Of a stretch of 23,787 bases of DNA, positions 7,636 through 16,857 are shown one piece after another. The stretch's first letter is position 1; every line of letters starts with the position of its first letter. The notes below the pieces were generated by a model, which was given only the letters and a program-made list of their open reading frames with translations, did no database searches and was not told the DNA's origin. The stretch is from Thecamonas trahens ATCC 50062 (lineage: Eukaryota > Apusozoa > Apusomonadida > Apusomonadidae). Position numbers and translations under genes: made by a program. Where the stretch lies: assembly GCF_000142905.1 (NCBI RefSeq), contig NW_013657676.1, positions 316,505-340,291 on the forward strand. The letters are read 5' to 3'.

Positions 7636-10600
7636 TCAACCTCCCGCCAAAAGACAAGTGCTGCGCAACGAAAACCCGCTCACCGGTTTACTCCACTTGG
7701 CCTTGGTCACCTCGATCAGCGCCTCCGGCGACCGGTACAGCTGCACAAGCTCCTTGTACAGCTCGGCTTCCAGAACCAGATCTGGTGGGTTCGACTGCCT
7801 CGAGAGCATCAGGTCCTTGACCAGCCGCAGAATCGCCTCAACGTTTGGCTTCAGCTCCTCGTACACAATCCGCGCAGACGAAGACTCCACGTAGACCCGG
7901 AGGAACTTGCCGATGGTGAGAACAAGACCGAGGTAGAGCGAAAGCACACCGCCAGAAACAAACGAGCCAAACAAACCAGCCGCAATGAGGTCCGACTTGG
8001 CCACAAACTGGACCCGGTAGTCGGTCCCGTCGTTCGGATCCACAAAGATCGAGTCGGGCGAGACCAGCTGCTGGAACTGCCACCACTCACGGAGCGCAAA
8101 TGTCCGATTGTCAACAGTCACCACCTCCTCCGACGCAATGAGCGAGAGGCTGGCGTCGAACCGCTCGTTCGACGGGAACACCTCAGCAGGATTGTCCGGG
8201 CCCAGATGCATGAACCGCGCAAACGCGCCCCGGAGCACCACTGTCGACACATTGCCGTACCGGAGCAGGTTGTACATCTGCACCGTCTCGTCGAGCGTGA
8301 GCAGGTGCAACTGCGACGCCTCGACCACCCGCGACGCCTGCGTCTGCTGCCGCGTGTACGCCATCGAGAGCGAGACCCGCGGCCGCAGTGAGGCCTTGTC
8401 TGGTGCATCGATGTACCGCGCCAGCATCGCCTCCATCCCCAGTCGCGACGATGGCGGAATGCCCCACACTCCGTTCGAGTTGCGGTTGAGAACAGAGACC
8501 TGTACGTTGTCCTTCTTAAAGTCGTCTTGCTCAAACACACTCGGGTAGCTTTCCGCGAGTACTGTAAAGTTCGTTCGCCCGCGCACCGTCGGGAACGCCA
8601 ACTCGGCCACCTTGTTGTTCGTTACCCGTCCCGACCACAGCGCAGCATAGCCCGACACGTACAGGTTCATCTCCACAGATGCGATCGTGTTCGGCTTCAC
8701 CGCGGGATTCGCTGACGAGAACAGCAGCAGCGGGAGCCAAAGAACCAGCGCCAGCAGAATGAACAGGCACACTCCGGTCGTGCACTTGGCAGACCGGCTC
8801 TGCTTCTCGCCAGGAGCCCGCGGGTGTGCAAGGTCATAGTTGACTCGGCACTTGACCATGAACAAGTTAGCGTAGATCTCCTCCACACGCAGCCAGTGGT
8901 AAAACTCGAGCGTAGTGTCCGAGCAAATCCAGTCGAGCAGCGTCCGCAGCTCGTACACAAACGGAATCGCGCGATAAACCACAAACAGCTTCGAGTACAC
9001 TTCGTCCGCATGCCGCGTCAGGAACTGGCCCTTGTTAAACTGTGGGTATCCGTACCGGATTTGCAGGGCGTAGCAGGCAAAGGAGACTGCCTTGATAAAG
9101 TAAAAGAGTACCACAAGCGGTGACGAGAGAATCGGCGCCCGATTGTGGAGCGGGAGCACCACAAAGAGCGTCAGGTGGAAGCCCACAACGACAGCGTACT
9201 GCAGCACAACCTTGCTACGGAGTGACCGCAGCAGGTAGATGCATCGGTCCGCGATCATGATCCCAAAGTTCGCCATCAGCACAAGCACAAACGAGAATGG
9301 GATTTGCGACGACGTCACAAACGACACAAAGTTCTTTGACGACGCGGAGCCCGATCCCGGCGAGGCCGCCACAAAGTAGCCCCAGCCAAACACAAGAACA
9401 AGAAAGCCAATGAGGTCAAAGAGGAATGACGCCATGTACAGGTCGCGTCCCATCTTGGCCTGCTCAGACTCGAGCCGCTTGAAAAGGATGCCACGGCCGC
9501 AGGCGCCGCAGCGCACCTCGCCGTCAGGCCGTCATCGTCCTGCCCCGCATCCTCGTCTTCGACATCGCTCTTGCTCCCGATGCACAGCCCAGCCTCAGCG
9601 TCACCGCTCGCGCTCATCCCCACCTCATCCTCATCCTCCTCCTCTTCCGAGTAAGAGCCAAAGATTGAGCCCGACGCCGCAGACCGCGCTGCCGCTTGTG
9701 GGCTTGGCCGTCCGCCCTCGACCAGAATCTGCGTCTCGGCCTCAACATCGCCCTCGACACCACGCGCCGCCGCCAGCCGCTCCGCGCGCTCCTGCGCCGC
9801 AACTTCCAGGTCAAAATCCCAAACGCCCTGCGCCTTGAGGATGTAGCGATGCGTGTTGAGCGCAAGCAGAATGAGAAAGTCAAACACTACGCCGCCAAGG
9901 AATCGCGTGTCTACCACCTTGGAGAATCCGAGCATGTTGGGCAACGAGAGCTCCAGTTGTCCGCCCGAGAACGATGACGGGCAAACAGGCTCCAGTCGGC
10001 TGTTGAACGTGTACACGAGTTCGCGCTGCTGCGAGTACCACACGTCCTCATACCCGACGCAAATGAGAGGGAACTGCATAACAAACTTGGCCACAAGCAC
10101 AACTTCGGTGTACAGCAGCATGGCTTGCCAGTACCACTTGCGAGGCCGCGGATTCATCACAAGCCCTGCAAGCAGCGCTGAGACAGGGAACACCATCGCC
10201 GCCACAGACCCATACACCACACAATCGAGGACAAACAGAGCAAAGCACATCCAAATGGTGTTGTGCGCAGAGACACGCCACAGGCCATACCCGAGCACCC
10301 GCGCGCGTGACACAGCATACGCCTCGACCTCCGAGTCCTCGTCTGCGCCCACGGCCGCCGCTGCCGCTTCGGCTGCAGCCAATGCCTCGAGCTCGGCACG
10401 TGCCTCCGCCGTGTTGGCCAGTCGCGCCTGAAGCGAGAGCCGGGTCCGCGCAACAAGCTCACTCTCAAACGTCTCCTCCTCCTCGGTTAGTGGCGTGTCA
10501 CACGGGAACCGCAGCAGCGCGACAATGAAGAGCTCGAGCGCAGTCGACGCCCACCGGACAATCATGGCCCAGTACGACTCGCTCTCCTCCTCGTTTGCAT

Positions 10601-13600
10601 CACCGCTCGCGTCGCTTCCGTCGTTGGCACCGCGCTCGACCTCGCCGCCGTCACTGCTCCTGCTGCTACTCGCACTTGCACGCGCCATCAGCAGTGGCTG
10701 GTCACGGCGCGACGTCAGCCCGCTGCCACCACTGCCGCCGCGCCTCAACACTGCCGTTGAGCTGCCAATGTCACCACTGCCGCTGCAGCTCCCGCTGGCG
10801 TCGTCGTAATCGTCGAGGCCTGACGACGAGCAAGACGCCTCAGCGGCAGCGGCAGCCACCTCGGCGGCTAGATCGACGGGTGCAACCGTGCCGACGCCGG
10901 CAAAGACCGCCTCACGACGCCGACGGTCAGCCCGAATCGCCCGCAGCCGCTCGTTGCGGATCTTGGCCTGCTCGCGCGCCTCCTCGCGCGCCGCCACCAG
11001 CGAGTCGTGGTACACGTCAAAAAGCGCCACCGCATGCCGGTACGCGCCGCTCTGGTTCCGCTCTACATACGCCACAACCTTGTCGTAGTCGGCCGCCGCA
11101 AAAATGGTGTTCTGCAGGAGAAGGACCACAAAGGCGATGATGTCCATGCCGACGCCGGCCGCAGAGAACGCAATGTTGTTTCCGTTTGGCGGCGCCAGCT
11201 TGAGCAAGCCAACCATGGCAAAGACCCATGGTGTCTTGCCGCCCATGTCTGTCGCTGCAAATGGCGTTTGGAAAAGGGCGTGCAGCAACAGTGCTGTGTA
11301 GTTGTACAGTCGCAGCACCTTCCAGTACATCATCCGCTGCCGGTTGAGTCCATCACCAAGGTGCAAATACACCAGCGAGAAAACAAGATAGCCAAGCGAG
11401 ATGAGGTCGACTCGTGTGTGTGAGGTGTCGCCGCCGTCGCGCCGCGGAGTCTCCACCGTTGCGATGATAAAGAGAAACGCAAGCGCAACCTTGACCGAAA
11501 ACCGCATGACCACAAACCGGATGGCATCGATGAACGAGCGCGGAACAACGGTAAAGTCGTTCTTGACCAGAGGCTCCCAGTCGGCGGCAGTTACCACGCC
11601 GTCTGCTTGAGCCAGACGCCGCCGGACCCGCTTCTCGGCGAGGAAAGCCCGGAGTTGGAGCGACCACAGGAGCACAATAACAAAGTCGATGTACGACGCC
11701 GATGCGGACGAGGCAAAGAGGCCGAGCCACTTGAGCACAAGCGTGTTGCTCGTTCGCGCATGCCACCACGGCGACGAGTCGTCGGCGTGCGAGCTATCGC
11801 GCGCCTGGCACGCATCGCCCTTGAAGCCAAACACACAGACGCAAGTGCCCGAGAACGAGCACTCGCCGTGTGGGCCGCATTTGAATGGCACGCTCGACTC
11901 GCAGTAGACCTTGGCCGGGAGGCCGAGGACAAGTGTGTACTCCCAGAAGAGCACGAGCACAAGCACAACAAGCACCGTCCGCCACACCTTGGCAGCACGC
12001 TGACGCCCGAGCACCATCAGCACCCCGCAGAGCAGCAGATACGCCAGCCCGATGATGTCGAGCCGCACAAAGCAGCCGATGACCAGGAAAGTGGTCACCA
12101 CGTGGTAGCCGCACCATCGGAACGCGTGCGACGCATAGTATGCGCCGATGACAAGCAGGTTGTTGACGCCAGTCTCCACCCGGTTGCCCTCCTCGTCGCG
12201 CGCGTTGAGCTCGTCATCCGCCGGCGCCGGAATGATGAACAGCGTGCACGGTCCCGACACCGCACACCGCCGCTCGGCGGCTGTCAGCAGGGCACCGAGT
12301 CGCTCCGAGTAGTGCTGAATGAGAATGGCGGTCATGACCAGGAGCTCCGAGCCGAGACCGTGCCAAACCAGCTGCGACGAGGTCAGCTGTGTAAAGCCCA
12401 GCCAGTGAGCCTGCTGCGTCCGCCGCTCCGAAAGTGAAAACTTGTCCACCTCGTACGCCAGCTGGAACACCATGTGCGCCAACGAGTACACCGTGCACCA
12501 CAGCATGAGCGGCGCGTACACGCCGCGCGAAGTCCGCGGAAAGACCACCATCGACGCCAGGAAGATGAGGTACACCACCGAGGCAAGCCGCACGTCGCGG
12601 ACAACCACAAAGAACATGGTGAGCATGGTCAGCTTGTCGGCATGCAAAATAAGCGCCCGCATGCCGAGCCGCACCAGCGTCTTGATAAAGATCGGGATCG
12701 GGACCGCCAGCTCGGGCATCGCGCCTGACGCTCGCCGGCGGAACTCGCGCAGCTGCGCCACTACCACCGCGAGCACAACCGTGTAGCCAAACATGGCCTT
12801 GACCCGGTACCACGCCGCTGACGCCGACGAGCTCGACGCCGCGCTCGATGCGTCGTACGTGAGCCCAGTGATCGACGGCTGCGCTCCGAGCGAGGTCACA
12901 AACGAGTTGGTGTGCTTGCGGAAAAACTCAAACTGGTACAGGTACATGGCGATGACCACCACTCCCGAGTAGAGAACGAGAACGTACCAGAGCTTGTGGA
13001 CTACCACGTGCGCAGACTTGGTCAGCTGATGCACCACAATGCACGCGTAGAGCAAGAGCGCAAAGCCGAGAGTGATGACCGAGACCCGCGCGCGGAAAAA
13101 GATGACCACCACAAGAACACCGTACGAGATCCACATGCCGTACTTGCGAAAGTACGCCATAAGCACAACAAGCAGCTCGCGGGCGAGTCGCGGCAGCTCC
13201 GCCCGCGAGCACAGGCCAAGTTTCTTGCCACCGGCCTCGTCGTCAAGATCCTCATACGACGCGTCAGAGCGGCTGCTCGCGCCCGACGCCGGGCATTCGG
13301 CGCCATCATCATGTTCGGACACAGTGCCTGTGTCTGCTCCCGCACCCGCGCTGGGGTTGATGGGTGAGATGAGGAGCGCGGCCGCGGACGTTGCGTTTCT
13401 TGCCCGCGCCTCAAGTTTGGCCTCCACCCTGTCGAGCATGACGTACGCATGGTGCTGGAGAACGACAAAGAAGAGAATGGCCAGATGCCATGAGAGCTCG
13501 GCCCAGAGCGATACCGACTTTTGACTCAGGTTGGCCACGCCAATGTCGTCGGCCGTCTCCCGCGACACGTCGTCGGTCGCCGGAAACTGCCAAAAGTACA

Positions 13601-15497
13601 CCAGCAGAATCGCGCTCTCGGTGTAGATGACAAGTGCGATCCAGCATGAACGCGCGACGCCGGGCGAAATGACAAAGACGATGAAAAAGAGCATGTATCC
13701 CGCGTTGATGTACGAGACGCGCGCGAGGCCAAAGACAAAGAGCGCAAGGAGGGCCAAAAAGTACGCGTGCTCGAGGCAGAGTCGCCCGATGCTCAGCAAC
13801 GTGTATCGGACTGAGTCGTACGTGACCGACCACGCCGATCGAGCCGACGGCGGCTCAGGTCCAGCCGGCATTCGCTCGTTCAGAAACAGGTAGTCGCCGG
13901 CCGAATCTGGCCGGCGCGCACGTGCACTCTGGGTGGCAAACGGCGGTGCGTCAGACTCGCCCAAAATGTACGGCTCGAGGTGCGCAGCAAGGGCCATGAG
14001 CCACGCTGTGATAAGATAACCAGTCAGCGGGAGCCATCGCCATTGAAGCGACCAGACCTTGAGTCCAGCAGTCGCCAGCGGATCGCGATGGAATGCCAGG
14101 TCACGGATGCCGACACCGCTCACTGGGCTCCCACACCACGTCGAGTTGCTCGCTAGAAACGAGCTCTTCTCGGTACAAGCCAGTGCATCTGGGCACCACA
14201 CGCATGCTGTGTATGCCACGCACGCCGACTCGCGGCTCGCGTCACCCTGCAGCGACTCATCCGAGCACGCGCCATACGAGTACTCGGAAACGCCCTGGAT
14301 GTTGTACACATAGAGGCCGAGGAGGACGCCGACGAGGGCCAGTGCGAGCGGCTGTGCAAAGAGCACAAAGGTCTTGTTGGGCAGAACAAAGCCCATCATG
14401 ACAAAGCCGAGGAAGAGAACGCCAAGGTAAGACGGGAACAGCAGCGTCGACGCCAGCAGGGCAAGAATGGCAACCTTGAGCGAGTGGCGAAAGACAAACC
14501 GCAGCGGCAACCAGAGAAGCCCGGAGCGCCGCGACCGCGGCGGCCGCGAAATCCGAGCGTTGAGCTCCGAGTCGGTCCCGTCCGACACTTCGTCCGAGCC
14601 CAGCAAGAGCGGGACTCGCTGCGACGCCGGCGCCGCCGCCCGCGCCGCCCGCCGACTCACCTTTGCGCTCCAGAACGTGAGCACCGCATACAGGAGCAGG
14701 AGACACGCCATCGAGAGATAGAGAGGGAGAAAGGTGCTTGAAAACCCGGTCGGGCGAACAAGACCAAGCGTGTTGCGGACTTCAGACGCTGGCAGCGACG
14801 GGAACTGCGCTGCATAGAGCGCGATGCCGTGGAGCGTGACGTAGAGCCGAGCGACAATGAGCGCCGCCCATGATCCAAGCGGGAGGCTCCCGGCCGGCGA
14901 AGACCACCGCAGCAGCGTCCAAGCCACCGCAAGGAGGTAAGGCGCCGCCAGCGCCGACGGCCACAGAAGCGCTACCGCAGCGGCGACGATGCAAGCGACA
15001 ACCGAGTGCGCAAGCGGAGACGTCGCCGCCGAACCATCAAGCGTCGAGACGAGGGCGTTGAGCACCGCCGACTGTACCCGCTCTCGTCCGTCAGCTCCTG
15101 GTCTGCCGCGAGCTATCCGGTACGCGACAATGCAGACAACAAGCGCCAGATCGGGTGCAAAGGCCGCTGCAACAGCGCCGCCTGCTGACGACGGGTCGTA
15201 GCCGAGTGCGGCGAGGGTGGCAGCGTGCGGCGCGTGCGGCGCGAGGTCGTCGACACCAGCGGCGCCAGCAATGTGCAACGCAGCTTGGACAACGAGGGCC
15301 AGGGCCGCCACACTTGCCACAACACTCGCATGTCGCAGCTGGGCGATGAGGCTCTGCGGGTGGGCGGCGAGGAGCGGGAAGTACGCCAGAGTGGCCAGCA
15401 GGTGCATGCCGCCGACTGCGTTGCACTTGACCGCCCAGGCCACAACCAGGAGCAGCGGGTACAGCCCACGCAGCACAAGCGTGTCTACCATGCCCAT
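7636..15497 (-). CDS. PIEZO-family mechanosensitive cation channel, with one frame break
   Basis: The frame opens at the ATG at 15497 and continues in a second frame from about 9531 to 7636, for roughly 2,620 residues. That is within the PIEZO range (about 2,500-2,800). Dozens of hydrophobic spans fill the N-terminal three quarters, as expected for the blades. The diagnostic C-terminus is clear: PFVYELRTLLDWICSD with EEIYANLFMVKC (about 8966-8855), a hydrophilic extracellular cap (about 8700-8060), the pore helix LTIGKFLRVYVESSSARIVYEEL (split; about 7920-7855) and the final LYRSPEALIEVT (about 7735-7705). PIEZO forms a trimeric, force-gated, calcium-permeable channel in the plasma membrane. 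Unusual features are a PSI-like cysteine cluster at residues 411-455, an EGF-like module at 1199-1230, and a highly acidic Ser-rich loop (about 1640-1690) plus another just before the frame break. The last 14 residues are not family-like and follow a GTGAGC that could be a splice donor. Confidence 0.95.
9480..9623 (-). other. Reading-frame break inside the PIEZO gene
   Basis: The upstream frame runs on into unrelated sequence to 9315. The downstream frame has a TGA at 9534-9532 and then reads DGEVRCGACGRGILFKRL into clear PIEZO sequence. The switch therefore lies at about 9531-9500, inside an acidic low-complexity loop. One missing base would join the frames. A 107-nt intron at 9623-9517 (donor GTGGGG, acceptor GCGAG) also fits the frame. 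It has neither a pyrimidine tract nor the GTACG donor seen in the clear introns, and its translation continues the same acidic composition. An error or a true indel is preferred. Confidence 0.8.
11808..11903 (-). other. EGF-like module within PIEZO (residues 1199-1230)
   Basis: Six cysteines are spaced C-x7-C-x5-C-x5-C-x1-C-x8-C, with HGEC, GTCVC and GFKGDAC. This is the compact EGF_2/tenascin-type pattern. It directly follows a membrane span ending LVLGLPAKVYC and precedes the next span. In animal PIEZOs the same place reads GLPP followed by a short Cys- and Trp-containing loop, so the module looks inserted there. A disulfide-rich fold implies an extracellular or lumenal position. Confidence 0.75.
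14133..14267 (-). other. PSI-like cysteine cluster within PIEZO (residues 411-455)
   Basis: The six cysteines are at about C411, C426, C432, C435, C441 and C455. They include ACVAYTACVWCPDALAC, close to the plexin/semaphorin/integrin (PSI) core in which Cys-x2-Cys follows an aromatic and a Trp. The cluster sits in a hydrophilic loop between two hydrophobic spans. NST at about 451-453 is a possible N-glycosylation site, in line with an extracellular loop. Family assignment is by motif only. Confidence 0.5.
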
Positions 15498-15614
15498 GGC
15501 TATGGCTTGTTACAGACGAGATGAGTGGAGGTGAAGATGAGTGCGACTGCTGGAAGCAAGGCGGGGGGGGGGCGGGGGGAGAGGCTTTCGAAGCAAAGAT
15601 GTCATGATGGATGG

Positions 15615-15644
15615 CATGCGTGGGCAGCGGGGAAGGCACGCATG
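15615..15644. other. Inverted repeat, 8-bp stem with 14-nt loop
   Basis: CATGCGTG at 15615-15622 pairs perfectly with CACGCATG at 15637-15644. Extra G-C pairs are possible outside the stem after a small bulge. It lies about 120 bp upstream of the PIEZO start. It could be a protein-binding palindrome or a transcript hairpin. Confidence 0.5.
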
Positions 15645-15723
15645 TGCCAGCCCAGTGGGTCCGAGTGAGGCAAGAGCGGAATCAAGGCCATGAGTTTGCA
15701 GATGGAGAGGGTATTAGCACGAT

Positions 15724-15752
15724 GGTGGTGGTGGTGGATGGGGGGGGGGGGG
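15724..15752. repeat. TGG microsatellite followed by G homopolymer
   Basis: Five TGG units run into a G run of about 13 bases. On the strand of the neighbouring genes this reads as C-rich. Confidence 0.85.
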
Positions 15753-15784
15753 AACTGCAGTGCGGCGGTAGCATCAAGCATCCC

Positions 15785-15805
15785 GATGATGATGATGATG
15801 ATGAT
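15785..15805. repeat. GAT trinucleotide microsatellite
   Basis: Seven perfect GAT units lie in non-coding DNA about 95 bp after the stop codon of the coiled-coil gene. Confidence 0.9.
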
Positions 15806-15900
15806 CACGGCAAGGAACACAAGGGCTGGGGGCAGGCCCAGCTGGGAGGCTGCACCGCCTCCAGCTTGCGAGCCAGAGCAAGGACCAGATCCAGCGTGGC

Positions 15901-16584
15901 TCACAGCTCATCCTCGTCGGCATCCTCGTAGCCGTCGCCGCTAGAGCCGGCGCCGGCGGCGCGTTCAGCTTCAGCAGCCGCTTGCGCGCGCTTGGCAGCC
16001 TCGAGCTGCTTGCGAAAGTCCTCGGTGGCCGAGGCGACCGACTCCTCGGCGTTGGCGAGCTTGATTTTGTCCATAACGTTGGCAGAGACTGGTGTGATGT
16101 TGCGCCGCCCAATGGGCTTGGACGGCGATGAGATCGAGCGGCGGCGGCCAGTTGGCACGCCGCTCCGGATACGATCGGTAACCGGGGTGGCCGGCGACTG
16201 CGAGGTCTGGCGGCGAAAGGCCTCGAGCTGAGCGTGGACCATTTCGACGGCGTCAGCCAGCTTGGCCTCCTCCAGCACTGATCCTGCCCGTGCAGACCGG
16301 ACTTCTTGCTGGCGATGGATCTTGCCGTCGTTGAGCTCGTCGAGCCGCGCCTCGAGCTCGGCCTGCTTCTGCTCCAGCTCGTCGCGATGGATCTTGTGGC
16401 GCGATGGGAGCAGCGAGTTGGCCCGCGTCCGGCGGACCGCCGTCTCTGGCCGCGGCACCACACCCTCGCACTCTACCTTAGTTGTCAGATCGGCTTCAAA
16501 CTTGGCCCGGAGCTCGGCGACCGCCAGCTCGGCCCGCAGGTGCTCGACATGGTCCGGCACCGCCGGCACGCCATGGTCACTCAT
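15901..16584 (-). CDS. Hypothetical coiled-coil protein with acidic C-terminus
   Basis: The protein has 227 residues and belongs to no family I recognise. Charged Ala/Glu/Lys/Gln-rich helices at about 12-32, 65-88, 104-126 and 171-210 predict coiled coils. A basic Ser/Pro linker at 127-167 holds RRRSISSPS, a likely kinase or phospho-binding site. The tail after 214 is acidic and ends DADEDEL. Two helices are imperfect copies: KLADAVEMVHAQLEAFRRQ near 108-126 and KLANAEESVASATEDFRKQ near 175-193. The ATG at 16584 is chosen because the open frame further upstream (to 16767) lacks an ATG at its head and translates C-rich leader sequence. A CACGTG lies 21 bp and a C-rich tract about 50-85 bp before this ATG. 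A structural or cytoskeletal role is only a guess. Confidence 0.7.
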   Translation of the reverse strand: MSDHGVPAVPDHVEHLRAELAVAELRAKFEADLTTKVECEGVVPRPETAVRRTRANSLLPSRHKIHRDELEQKQAELEARLDELNDGKIHRQQEVRSARAGSVLEEAKLADAVEMVHAQLEAFRRQTSQSPATPVTDRIRSGVPTGRRRSISSPSKPIGRRNITPVSANVMDKIKLANAEESVASATEDFRKQLEAAKRAQAAAEAERAAGAGSSGDGYEDADEDEL

Positions 16585-16857
16585 GTCGCCCAGCCCAGAG
16601 TCCGCACGTGTAAGGGAAAGCCAAGACAAGGCGTGGGGGAAGGAAGGGAAGAGGGGGAGGGGGAGAGACAGGTGCCATACGCGGGCACCGTTGCCGTTGG
16701 GAGGAGGGGGGGAGGGAGGGGCGGGGAGGAATGCGTTCGCATGTCGCGGGGAATCCGTCAGTGACACTCGCCTCCGCGCGCTGGGGGTAACGGCCAGAGG
16801 GGGGGGGGGGGGTTAGTAGAAAGAACGAGGAGGATTTAGCAAAGCTAGAGAAGGCAA
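16585..16857 (-). promoter_or_regulatory. Upstream region of the coiled-coil gene and SAR1 3' flank
   Basis: The 273-bp gap holds two C-rich tracts on the minus strand (seen as G at 16635-16668 and 16699-16729), a 14-base G run at 16799-16812 just past the SAR1 stop, and a CACGTG at 16605-16610. No separate gene is supported. Confidence 0.45.

Larger units (their letters stand above)
15498..15900. promoter_or_regulatory. Intergenic region: PIEZO upstream region and coiled-coil gene 3' flank
   Basis: No convincing gene lies in these 403 bp. On the PIEZO sense strand it holds a C-rich tract (15563-15583 in + coordinates, seen as G), 66-86 nt before the PIEZO ATG and matching the tracts before other genes. 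It also holds an 8-bp hairpin (15615-15644), a TGG repeat running into a 13-base G run (15724-15752) and a GAT repeat (15785-15805). The open frames are low-complexity products of these repeats. Confidence 0.5.

Noticed and set aside
7366-8391. 341-codon + strand open frame opposite the ankyrin and PIEZO 3' ends
   Set aside because: Antisense to two conserved genes; Arg/Pro/His-rich composition typical of a GC-rich shadow frame.
15807-15900. About 31 open codons after the coiled-coil TGA, suggesting stop readthrough
   Set aside because: The base after TGA is G rather than the favourable C context, and there is no family to judge the extension against; chance openness is enough.
16585-16767. 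In-frame N-terminal extension of the coiled-coil protein
   Set aside because: It has no ATG at its head, translates the C-rich leader into Pro/Leu/Ser runs, and the ATG at 16584 gives a sensible start.
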